Shown: positions 1 through 6,144 of the stretch, in pieces
Layout of the letters: every line of letters begins with the position of its first letter
Position numbering within the stretch: position 1 is the first letter of the stretch
From: JANLQX01 sp031368095
Lineage (GTDB): Bacteria; Actinomycetota; Acidimicrobiia; Acidimicrobiales; JANYDT01
DNA: 11,949 nt
Reading direction: 5' to 3'
Assembly (NCBI GenBank): GCA_031368095.1
Contig: JANLQX010000433.1
Coordinates: forward strand, 1 to 11,949
Notes under the pieces: generated by a model
What the model saw: the letters and a program-made list of their open reading frames with translations, nothing else
Databases searched by the model: none
Told to the model about the DNA's origin: nothing
Made by a program: the position numbers and the translations under genes

Positions 1-9
1 CGCCCGGAT

Positions 10-37
10 GTTCCCTGAGTGTTCCCGCGACGTTCCC
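10..37. repeat. Three GTTCCC direct repeats at 11-bp spacing
   Basis: The hexamer GTTCCC occurs at 10-15, 21-26 and 32-37, each exactly 11 bp (about one helical turn) from the next, so all three face the same side of the DNA. They lie about 55-80 bp from the tRNA-Cys 3' half and on the side where an integrated element would be. Arm-type integrase or excisionase sites often look like this, but that role is inferred. The array may extend left beyond the window. Confidence 0.4.
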
Positions 38-89
38 GGCCACCGAAAACACACCCTCTGAGCAGCCACTATGTGCCAGAGGACCCGTC

Positions 90-130
90 CTGCAAAGCCG
101 TGTACCCCCGTTCAATTCGGGGCGCCGCCT
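90..130 (+). other. 3' half of tRNA-Cys(GCA): probable attachment (att) site
   Basis: In order: anticodon loop CTGCAAA (90-96, anticodon GCA), 3' anticodon strand GCCGT (97-101), four-base variable loop GTAC (102-105), a perfect five-pair T-arm with seven-base loop (CCCCG TTCAATT CGGGG, 106-122), 3' acceptor strand CGCCGCC (123-129) and discriminator T130. U73 is the known cysteine identity base. No CCA is encoded, as is common in actinobacteria. The bases before 90 do not supply a matching 5' anticodon strand (ACGGC expected), D-arm or acceptor strand (GGCGGCG expected), so this is not a whole tRNA gene. Tyrosine-integrase elements that enter tRNA genes duplicate just such a 3' half. The orientation puts the element and the intact tRNA-Cys gene to the left, and the native downstream chromosome to the right. 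Confidence 0.68.
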
Positions 131-174
131 GAAGTACCAGGACTACAGCTTTGGCGGCGTGAGAGGCTGCCGAC

Positions 175-729
175 GTGGTTCGTGTTCGCCAGCCTGGGTT
201 GTTGTTGGGGGAGTGGGCGTGTCTGGGGGCGTTGGGGTCCGGTCGGCTGCACGGGTTCGCCATTGCGAGACGCTTAGCCCCCGACGGTGATTTGGGTCGG
301 GTGTGGACGCTGTCACGGCCACTGACATACCGGGCGATCGGGACGGTGATGGCCATGGGCCTGATCCGGCCGACGGGGGAGGAGCCGGGTCATGCCGGCC
401 CAAACCGCACCGTCTTGGCGCTGACGCCGAAAGGGCGGGCCTGGCTTCGGCGGTGGTTGACCGAGCCGGTTTCGCATCCGCGCGACGTGCGGAACGAGTT
501 GCTGCTCAAAATCGTTCTGTCCGATGACATGGGCTTGGGCCGCGATGCTCTCGTCGCCAAGCAGCTCACCTTGTTCAGGGCGCACGCCACCGAACGGCAA
601 CGAGAAGCCGAAAAGCTTGGGAGTGATCCGGTGGCGCTGTGGCGAGTGGAGTTCGCCACCGCGGCCGTGCGATTCCTTGGTTCGTTGACTTCGGCCGACG
701 GAAGCGTTCGTGTCGTGAGCCGGCAGTAG
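175..729 (+). CDS. PadR-like winged-helix transcriptional regulator
   Basis: 184 residues from GTG 175, which has a GAGAGG ribosome site at 161-166, eight bases upstream. The N-terminal ~90 residues follow the PadR winged-helix layout: LLLGEWACLGAL (helix 1), GRLHGFAIARRL (the HGxxI signature), SRPLTYRAIGTVMAMGLI (recognition helix region) and a beta-wing ending TPKGRAWLRRWL. After it come an RDVRNELLLKIVL segment and a helical C-terminal part (~110-175) typical of the dimerisation helices. PadR proteins are dimeric repressors or activators that respond to small ligands. It is codirectional with modABC, 85 bp ahead of the preferred modA start, and the gap holds a duplicated dyad. Control of the molybdate operon is therefore a reasonable inference, though autoregulation or a distant target is possible. 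Family assignment is fairly secure; the ligand is unknown. Confidence 0.8.
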   Translation: MVRVRQPGLLLGEWACLGALGSGRLHGFAIARRLAPDGDLGRVWTLSRPLTYRAIGTVMAMGLIRPTGEEPGHAGPNRTVLALTPKGRAWLRRWLTEPVSHPRDVRNELLLKIVLSDDMGLGRDALVAKQLTLFRAHATERQREAEKLGSDPVALWRVEFATAAVRFLGSLTSADGSVRVVSRQ

Positions 730-746
730 ATCAGCCCCGACTTCGT

Positions 747-781
747 GTCAGTAACTGACTACAGTGATGTCAGTCATTGGC
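747..781. promoter_or_regulatory. Tandem dyad, candidate operator ahead of modABC
   Basis: Positions 747-759 form a perfect dyad, GTCAGT-A-ACTGAC. A second copy at 769-781 reads GTCAGT-C-ATTGGC: its left arm is identical and its right arm matches 4 of 6. The copies are exactly 22 bp apart, two helical turns. They sit between the PadR-like gene and modA, 34-68 bp before the preferred GTG start, where a promoter would be expected. The motif does not resemble the TATA-rich ModE box of proteobacteria. The most likely binder is the adjacent PadR-like protein, by inference. No clear -35/-10 pair is visible; TACAGT at 760-765, between the two copies, is a weak -10 candidate. Confidence 0.45.
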
Positions 782-800
782 CACTGGCAGGAACGCCTCG

Positions 801-809
801 GAGAAGGGA
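801..809 (+). promoter_or_regulatory. Ribosome binding site that sets the modA start
   Basis: GAGAAGGGA ends five bases before GTG 815. It favours that start over the in-frame GTG at 764, which has no comparable site and would put 17 residues in front of the signal peptide. Confidence 0.7.
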
Positions 810-814
810 CCATC

Positions 815-1714
815 GTGAAGGTTTGTCGCTGGACCACGTCGATCGTTCTCGCGTTGGTGGCGTTGACGATCCTGACTCCGACTCCCGGCGTGGCGAAGGC
901 GAAGGCGAAGGAGTCGACCACCAAACCACGATCAACGATCGGCGCAAAGACCAGCACCACCACCACCAACAACAACACTGCGCTCAGGGCAACGACAAGC
1001 GCCGCGCCGGTGACGACGACTACGTCTCCATCGCTGACCGGTTCGATCAACGTCTCGGCGGCGGCGTCATTGACGGCTTCGTTCACGGACATTGCCTCGG
1101 CGTTTGAGAAGGCCAACCTGAAGGCGAGCGTCACGCTGAACTTCGCCGGCTCATCGACTCTTGTGACGCAGATCCAAAACGGTGCGCCCGCCGATGTGTT
1201 CGCGTCGGCGGACATCGCCAATATGGACAAACTCCGGGCCGTCAAACTGGTCATTGGCACGCCAGCCACGTTTGCCAGAAACCGTCCGATGATCGTGGTC
1301 CGCCGGGGCAACCCGCTTCAGGTCGAAACTCTGGCCGACCTCGGCAAGCCAGAAGTCTTCGTGGCCCTCGGCGCGCCGGGTGTCCCAGTCGGCGACTATG
1401 CCCGACAGATCCTTGCCAAAGCGGGTATCGAGGTGAAACCGAAGACGCTTGAACCGAGCGTGTCGGCGATCGTCAATAAGGTTGCGCTGCGGGAGATCGA
1501 CGCTGGCATCGTGTACGTCACCGACGTGGCGATCGACGAATACCGAGTCGATGGCGTGGCCATCCCCGACGATCAGAACGTCATTGCGACGTACCCGATC
1601 GCCGCATTGTCCAACACCAAGAACAACGTGACCGCGGCAGGCTTCGTCTCCTTCGTGCAGAGCCCGGCAGCGCAGGCGATCCTGGCCAAATATAAGTTCC
1701 TCCCGCCCAAGTGA
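815..1714 (+). CDS. modA: Molybdate ABC transporter, periplasmic-type binding protein ModA
   Basis: 299 residues from GTG 815. It captures molybdate (probably tungstate too) outside the membrane and delivers it to ModBC. Residues 1-29 are a signal peptide: MK-, a hydrophobic core of about 16 residues, and a likely signal peptidase I site near GVAKA. No lipobox cysteine is present (the only early Cys is residue 4), unlike most Gram-positive binding proteins. Residues ~32-73 are a Thr/Ser/Asn/Lys-rich linker. The ModA fold starts near residue 78 and shows the family landmarks: VSAAASLT, FAGSSTLVTQIQNGAPADVF, PVGDYAR, the stretch corresponding to VxxGEADAGIVYxTDV (here LREIDAGIVYVTDV) and YPIAAL. 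These supply the oxyanion-binding Ser and Tyr positions of the family. The gene ends in a GTGA overlap with modB. An upstream GTG at 764 would add 17 residues. Confidence 0.93.
   Translation: MKVCRWTTSIVLALVALTILTPTPGVAKAKAKESTTKPRSTIGAKTSTTTTNNNTALRATTSAAPVTTTTSPSLTGSINVSAAASLTASFTDIASAFEKANLKASVTLNFAGSSTLVTQIQNGAPADVFASADIANMDKLRAVKLVIGTPATFARNRPMIVVRRGNPLQVETLADLGKPEVFVALGAPGVPVGDYARQILAKAGIEVKPKTLEPSVSAIVNKVALREIDAGIVYVTDVAIDEYRVDGVAIPDDQNVIATYPIAALSNTKNNVTAAGFVSFVQSPAAQAILAKYKFLPPK
892..978 (+). repeat. Short tandem repeats inside the modA linker
   Basis: GGCGAA occurs three times in a row at 892-909 (Lys-Ala repeats just after the signal peptide). A CAC run passes into an AAC run at about 954-978, encoding TTTTNNN. 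Both are in frame and lie in the flexible linker, so replication slippage would change linker length without harming the binding domain. Confidence 0.6.
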
Positions 1715-2556
1715 GGCCGGCCCGCCCGACGACAATGACAACAATGAAGACAATGACGCCAACCCGTCGTCGGCCAAAGGCCCGGCCGCCTGTCGCCGTC
1801 CTTGTGCTCGCCACCCTCGGTGGTGCGCTGTTCGCCGTGCCGCTTGTCGCCATGCTCATTCGCACTCCGTGGCGCAGTGCGTGGTCGATCGTGACCGAGC
1901 CCGAGCTGCGCACCGCCCTTCGACTCTCACTCGTATGTTCACTTAGTGCCACGGCGATCTCGTTTGTGTTGGGTGTTCCGCTGGCGTGGGTGCAGGCGCG
2001 TTTGGATTTCCCGGGTCGCGCTCTACTGCGGGCTATCACCACGCTGCCGGTCGTGTTACCACCGGTGGTGGGGGGCCTGGCGCTGTTGCTCGCCGTCGGT
2101 CGCAACGGGATCCTCGGCCGATACCTGTTCGACTGGTTCGGCGTCCGACTCCCGTTCTCCACCGCCGGCGCCATCGTGGCCGAGACATTCGTGTCGATGC
2201 CGTTCCTTGTACTCTCGGTGGAGGGTGCCCTCCTCGGTGCTGACGGACGTTTCGAAGAAGCGGCGGCCACGCTCGGAGCATCGCGGTGGACGATCTTCAC
2301 CCGGGTCACCCTGCCGGCGCTGCGTCCCGCTCTCATTGCCGCGTGCGTGTTGTGTTGGGCTCGTGCGCTCGGGGAGTTCGGGGCGACGATCACCTTCGCC
2401 GGAAATTTTCCTGGCACCACGCAAACGGTGCCGCTCAGCGTGTATCAGGCGTTTGAGACGAACCCGCCGGCGGCAATCGTGCTCAGCCTCCTCCTTGTGG
2501 CCGTCTCCCTGGTCATCCTGGTGACCCTCCGTCACCGCTTGGTGGTCCGCACGTGA
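1711..2556 (+). CDS. modB: Molybdate ABC transporter permease ModB
   Basis: Up to 281 residues. This is the membrane channel of the molybdate importer. Hydrophobic segments lie near residues 28-50, 67-95, 110-130, 152-175, 205-225 and 255-275. The cytoplasmic EAA loop that docks on the ATPase is clear at about 183-208 (EAAATLGASRWTIFTRVTLP). It is followed by the ModB/CysT-type signature RALGEFGATITFAGN and PGTTQTVPLSVYQAFE. The start is uncertain: GTG 1711 overlaps the modA stop (GTGA) with no good ribosome site, which suggests translational coupling, while in-frame ATGs at 1735, 1744 and 1753 also precede the first helix. The basic segment RRRPKARPP before helix 1 fits an inside N-terminus. 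The gene overlaps modC by another GTGA. Confidence 0.92.
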   Translation: MRPARPTTMTTMKTMTPTRRRPKARPPVAVLVLATLGGALFAVPLVAMLIRTPWRSAWSIVTEPELRTALRLSLVCSLSATAISFVLGVPLAWVQARLDFPGRALLRAITTLPVVLPPVVGGLALLLAVGRNGILGRYLFDWFGVRLPFSTAGAIVAETFVSMPFLVLSVEGALLGADGRFEEAAATLGASRWTIFTRVTLPALRPALIAACVLCWARALGEFGATITFAGNFPGTTQTVPLSVYQAFETNPPAAIVLSLLLVAVSLVILVTLRHRLVVRT

Positions 2557-3272
2557 CCGAGGGTCCAACGCGACAATCGGTGCTCGACGCCCACGTGGTC
2601 ATCGCCTACCCGCGTGTCCATATCGACGTCCACCTCACGGCGCGTTCCGGCGAGATCGTCGGTCTTGTCGGCCCGAACGGCAGCGGCAAAACGACCGTTC
2701 TGCGAGCGATTGCCGGCCTTGCCCCGATCGACGCCGGGCGCATCACCATCGGCCAAACCGTCGTCGACGAGCCGAACGCCGCCGTGCTCGTATCACCGCA
2801 AGATCGACACGTTGGCGTGGTGTTCCAGGACTACCGACTGTTCGGTCATCTCACTGCGCTCGAGAACGTGGCGTTCGCCCTTCGCTGTCGAGGACGCAAC
2901 CGCGTCACGGCGCGCGCCGAGTCGATGCAGTGGCTCGAACGCTTCGACCTTGCTGATCACGCCCACCACCGACCCACCACGTTGTCGGGCGGACAGGCGC
3001 AGCGCGTGGCGCTGGCACGGGCCCTGGCCACCGACCCTGCCGTGCTGCTTCTCGACGAACCCCTGGCGGCAATCGACCCCCAGTCGCGTGGTGAAATCCG
3101 CGATGACCTCGCCCGCTACCTCGACGACTTTGCAGGCGTGACCGTGCTCGTGTCGCACCACCACGATGACATCGTCGCACTCGCCTCCACTGCGTTCGCT
3201 CTGGATGCCGGAAGAGTCACGTGGAGCGGTCCGGCGAGCAACCTCGTGTTACAAAGCGCGCGTATGAAGTAG
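2553..3272 (+). CDS. modC: Molybdate ABC transporter ATPase, short ModC without MOP/TOBE domain
   Basis: 239 residues, starting at GTG 2553 inside the modB stop. It hydrolyses ATP to drive ModB. Visible in order: Walker A GPNGSGKT (40-47), Q-loop Gln92 in VVFQDYRLF, ABC signature LSGGQAQ (144-150), Walker B VLLLDEP (164-170), D-loop after it, and H-loop His202 in LVSHHHDD. All catalytic residues are present. Proteobacterial ModC is around 350 residues and carries a C-terminal MOP/TOBE domain that binds molybdate; here the protein ends about 35 residues after the H-loop. Short ModC forms are known, so this is probably a natural variant rather than a truncation. Assignment to molybdate rests mainly on modA and modB; the ATPase alone would read as a generic importer ATPase. 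Confidence 0.9.
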   Translation: MTEGPTRQSVLDAHVVIAYPRVHIDVHLTARSGEIVGLVGPNGSGKTTVLRAIAGLAPIDAGRITIGQTVVDEPNAAVLVSPQDRHVGVVFQDYRLFGHLTALENVAFALRCRGRNRVTARAESMQWLERFDLADHAHHRPTTLSGGQAQRVALARALATDPAVLLLDEPLAAIDPQSRGEIRDDLARYLDDFAGVTVLVSHHHDDIVALASTAFALDAGRVTWSGPASNLVLQSARMK

Positions 3273-3383
3273 TCGCTCCGCTGTTTCCGTCGGGCAGGTT
3301 TCACGATATGGCCCGGATGCGAGAGATACCTGCGCCGTTGCGCTCCTTCGTGTCGGGCAGGACTTGCGGTAGTGGCTGAGTTG
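3249..3383 (-). pseudogene. Two decayed copies of an nSTAND1/WD40 protein C-terminal tail
   Basis: Reading the minus strand down from 3383 gives 44 codons to a TAA at 3249-3251, with no start codon. The frame holds QLSHYRKSCPTR near its beginning and GPYRETCPTE 63 bp later. The intact STAND protein at 8132-11938 ends in QLGPYRKTCPTAKG. At DNA level the first copy matches that gene at about 29 of 39 bases in register. The second copy is preceded, one base out of frame, by RRRYLSHP, resembling the EWRTYLAQ that precedes the tail in the intact gene. The 21-codon spacing between copies argues against chance. I infer remnants of one or two related genes, in the same orientation as the intact one. 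The last 24 bp overlap the 3' end of modC, where the similarity has already faded. Confidence 0.55.
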
Positions 3384-3484
3384 TGAGGGGGTACAACATC
3401 GGGGTCACGGTTCATGGACAACGCGTCAACCTGCTGCCGTCCTTTGACTCACTGCCTCTTCGCTCGGTCAACGGCCGTGGTGCG
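3273..3484. other. Convergent modC-glnD gap
   Basis: 212 bp between the ends of modC (+) and glnD (-). The modC side holds the STAND-tail remnants. The glnD side (about 3384-3484) shows no tRNA and no intact small gene. A GTTGT/ACAAC hairpin (3380-3397) has a G-rich loop and no T-tract, so it is not a convincing terminator. The phrase LTRC, read on the minus strand near 3430, faintly recalls the RNLTRNEW of the STAND tail but is too short to claim. Confidence 0.5.
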
Positions 3485-5800
3485 TCAGCTGTTCAGTACC
3501 GCGAGCACCTCCACTCGTGTCGCGTTCCCGGCTTCCTCGCTGAGCTGCTCGCCGTTCTGGTCCACGACGTAAAACACGTCGACCACCTCGTGGCCGAGTG
3601 TCTGCACGAGAGCCGCCCGGATGTCCAGCCCGAACGACGCAAGGCTCGTCGCGACCCGAAACAGCACACCGACACTGTCCGGCGCCCGCACCTCGATGAG
3701 CGTCGAGGTGGCGCTGGCGTGGTGATCGACGAGGACCTCCGCCGGTGCCGCCGGTGCCGCACTCACGCGTCGGACAGCACCGGCGTAGGTCCGTTCTCGT
3801 TCGGTGAGGCGGTCGTTCAAATCGATCTCACCGGCAAGGGCGCGGCGAAGGTCTGCTTCGATCCGCGCCCACGGAGGGTCGCCGCCGAGGCGACGTTCTA
3901 TCCGGTACTCCTCGACGGCAAGCCCATCGTCCGAACTCCAACCCTTGGCGGAAAGGACTTCGACCCCATGCGCGGCGAGGGCTCCGGCCACTGTGGCGAG
4001 TAAGCCCATCCGGTCGGGAGCGGCGACCAAACACGTGGTTGCCCCGGGCACGAACCGCAAGCCACCGTCACTCCGGACCTCGTTCAGGAGGGCATGGTGC
4101 TCGGCGGCCGGAAAGGTATCCAGTGACGGTGACGGTGACTCGCCGAGCATGTGCGCTCGCGTTGCCGCCACGAGCGTGCGGATCAAGCCGCCCTTCCACT
4201 CACTCCACGCGGACGGCCCCGTTGCCTTGCTGTCGGCCTCCGTGAGCGCAGCAAGCAGTTCGAGGACCTCGATGCGGCCGACGGCACGGGCCACGAATTC
4301 GATCGTGGCGGGGTCGGACACGTCGCGGCGCGTCGCCGTTTCGGGAACGGTGAGGTGATGTTCGACCATGGTCACCAGGACCAGGACGTCGTCGGGCGAG
4401 TACCCCATGCGCGTGCCGATCTCTCGGACGAGTTCCACGCCGACGATCGTGTGATCGCCGGGAAAACCTTTCCCGATGTCGTGAAGGAGCGCGCCGACAA
4501 GCAGGAGGTCGGGACGATGGACACGCCGAACCAGCGCGGCGGCATTCGCCGCGGCTTCGCAAAGATGTCGGTCGACCGTGAAGCGGTGATATGCGTTGCG
4601 CTGCGGCTTGCATCGAACCTTCGTCCACTCGGGAAGGACACGTTCGAGCAACCGAAATCGATCCAACGCCTCCAGCACTCGTATCGCACGTTGCCCGGCG
4701 CCGAGCAGACTGACGAAGTGCTGGCGGGCGTCGTCCGGCCATGGTCCGGTTAGCGGCTCCACGTCGGCGACGAGACGCTCGAGCGTCTCGGAGTCGATCG
4801 TCGCATCGGAGTGAGCGGCCACCGCGGCTACGCGCAGCAACGAGACCACATCGAGCGGACCACCGGTACGGTCCCGGACTCGATCGCCGATCAGTTCGAC
4901 GTTCGCTCCCAGAGAGACGCGCTTCGGTTTTCCTCCCCGACGGCCGCGAGTCGCCCACCGCTCCCAGAAACGCTCGGCGACCCACTGCAGTTCGCGTCCG
5001 GCGGACGACACTCGCAGCATCAATTCATCGTCGGAGATGTCGAAGCGTTCGGCGGTGGCCAGCTGATCCTGAAGGAGAAGCCGGTCGCCCGGACGGCGGG
5101 TCGCGCCGTGAAGCGCGGTGCGCACATCGAGCAGCGTCTGGAGGTGCCGTTCGAGCGCCGAACGCGGAACTTCGAGGAACTCAGGGAGTCCGTCAACGTC
5201 CGCCGCAAGCATCCAATCGATGGCGTGCAAGTCTCGTAGACCGCCAATTCCTTCTTTCAACTCGGGTTCGAGCAGGAAGGCGACTTCGCCTTGTCGCCGG
5301 TGTCGTTCGGCCACCGATGCCGCCAACGTGCCGATCCACTTCTCGCCATCGTCTTTCCACGCGCGCATACTTTTCGTGCGCGCCCCTTCGGTGATCGATT
5401 CGTCACCGTGGATGTGGCGCATGTTGAGAAACGACGTTGCTGTTTCCAGGTCCCGGCGAACCGATGCATGGAGCGTCTTGAGGGAGTGGGTAAGTGGACT
5501 TACCTTCCAGCCCAAGTCCCAGAGCGGATACCAACATGCTGAAGCAACGGCGGACACGGTTGCTTCCGGCATGCCTTCAGGGTGCAGCAGGATCACGTCG
5601 AGGTCGGAGAAGGGGCAGAGCTCTCGTTTGGCAGTGCCGGCCAGGGTGGCAAGAGCCCACCTCGGGGGGAGGTGTTCCTCGGCAAGATCACGCAGCGTGG
5701 ACTCGGCGAGTCGCGCCAGCGCGTCGCGCTGCCGCGCCGGAGTCGTCGAGGTGTCGTTGACGACCGACAACCTGGTCGCGAGGCCGGCCTCGTCGGTCAT
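3485..5800 (-). CDS. glnD: PII-modifying nucleotidyltransferase GlnD (uridylyl- or adenylyltransferase / removing enzyme)
   Basis: 771 residues from ATG 5800, three bases after the glnK stop. GlnD attaches and removes a nucleotide on GlnK Tyr51 according to glutamine level. Actinobacterial homologues studied in Streptomyces and Corynebacterium adenylylate rather than uridylylate. Domains: nucleotidyltransferase with CPFSDLDVILL (62-72, metal-binding Asp66 and Asp68), GlnD motif EGIGGLRDLH (183-192), HD hydrolase with LLHDIGKGFPGDH (438-450) and EHH (480-482), then two ACT domains (about 588-635 and 700-750) that sense glutamine. Length is slightly below the E. coli enzyme. The glycine-rich loop before SDLD reads AGTAKREL (54-61) where the family usually has GGYGRGEL, so the Arg and two Gly are replaced. 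The rest is intact, so I expect a working enzyme. Confidence 0.95.
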   Translation of the reverse strand: MTDEAGLATRLSVVNDTSTTPARQRDALARLAESTLRDLAEEHLPPRWALATLAGTAKRELCPFSDLDVILLHPEGMPEATVSAVASACWYPLWDLGWKVSPLTHSLKTLHASVRRDLETATSFLNMRHIHGDESITEGARTKSMRAWKDDGEKWIGTLAASVAERHRRQGEVAFLLEPELKEGIGGLRDLHAIDWMLAADVDGLPEFLEVPRSALERHLQTLLDVRTALHGATRRPGDRLLLQDQLATAERFDISDDELMLRVSSAGRELQWVAERFWERWATRGRRGGKPKRVSLGANVELIGDRVRDRTGGPLDVVSLLRVAAVAAHSDATIDSETLERLVADVEPLTGPWPDDARQHFVSLLGAGQRAIRVLEALDRFRLLERVLPEWTKVRCKPQRNAYHRFTVDRHLCEAAANAAALVRRVHRPDLLLVGALLHDIGKGFPGDHTIVGVELVREIGTRMGYSPDDVLVLVTMVEHHLTVPETATRRDVSDPATIEFVARAVGRIEVLELLAALTEADSKATGPSAWSEWKGGLIRTLVAATRAHMLGESPSPSLDTFPAAEHHALLNEVRSDGGLRFVPGATTCLVAAPDRMGLLATVAGALAAHGVEVLSAKGWSSDDGLAVEEYRIERRLGGDPPWARIEADLRRALAGEIDLNDRLTERERTYAGAVRRVSAAPAAPAEVLVDHHASATSTLIEVRAPDSVGVLFRVATSLASFGLDIRAALVQTLGHEVVDVFYVVDQNGEQLSEEAGNATRVEVLAVLNS

Positions 5801-5803
5801 CGG

Positions 5804-6142
5804 CTAGATCGCGTCGATGCCGCGTTCGCCGGTGCGGATGCGCACGACGTTCTCAAGGGGTGTCACCCAGATCTTGACGTCACCGTTCTTGTAGGTTCGG
5901 GCGGCGTTGATGATCGCGTCGACCACCGGCTCAACCTGGTCGTCGGTTGCGATGACCTCGATGCGAATTTTCGGGACGAAGTCGATCGTGTATTCCTGCC
6001 CGCGGTACACCTCGGTGTGGCCGCGCTGGCGGCCGAACCCCTGAACCTCGCTCACGGTCATGCCGTGGACACCGACGGCCTGCAGGGCGGCCTTCACATC
6101 GTCGAGTTTGAATGGCTTGAGAATGGCGGAGACGAGCTTCAT
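5804..6142 (-). CDS. glnK: PII nitrogen regulatory protein GlnK
   Basis: 112 residues, the standard PII length, from ATG 6142. PII trimers bind ATP/ADP and 2-oxoglutarate, and plug the ammonium channel when nitrogen is plentiful. MKLVSAILKPFKLDDVK opens the protein as usual. The T-loop (37-55) keeps the modifiable Tyr51 in YRGQEY (46-51), but position 49 is Gln where Ala or Ser is usual. The B-loop reads TYKNGDVKIWV (83-93) instead of TGKIGDGKxxV: Gly84 becomes Tyr and Gly89 becomes Val, while Gly87, Asp88 and Lys90 remain. The C-terminal VVRIRTGERGIDAI is canonical. The gene lies two bases after the amt stop and just before glnD. An open frame continues upstream to 6286, but that part is amt in another frame. 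Confidence 0.96.
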   Translation of the reverse strand: MKLVSAILKPFKLDDVKAALQAVGVHGMTVSEVQGFGRQRGHTEVYRGQEYTIDFVPKIRIEVIATDDQVEPVVDAIINAARTYKNGDVKIWVTPLENVVRIRTGERGIDAI

Positions 6143-6144
6143 GA

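Noticed and set aside
90..159. Permuted tRNA-Cys gene (3' half, spacer, then GGCGGCG)
   Set aside because: Permuted tRNAs are not known in bacteria to my knowledge, and the bases after 159 do not make a D-arm or 5' anticodon strand.
764..814. Longer modA start at GTG 764
   Set aside because: It adds 17 residues before a well-formed signal peptide, overlaps the candidate operator and lacks a good ribosome site; GTG 815 has GAGAAGGGA at five bases.
954..978. Triplet repeats as a CRISPR or iteron array
   Set aside because: They are short in-frame microsatellites coding for the ModA linker, without spacers or longer repeat units.
1581..2420. Long minus-strand frame opposite modA and modB
   Set aside because: Arg/Ser/Pro-rich composition typical of antisense to GC-rich genes; no family motif; fully covered by well-supported genes.
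3380..3397. GTTGT/ACAAC hairpin as a shared modC/glnD terminator
   Set aside because: Only five pairs, two of them G-C, with a G-rich loop and no T-tract on either strand.
3383..5807. Several long plus-strand frames opposite glnD
   Set aside because: They mirror glnD codons, have no recognisable domains, and glnD motifs are intact throughout.
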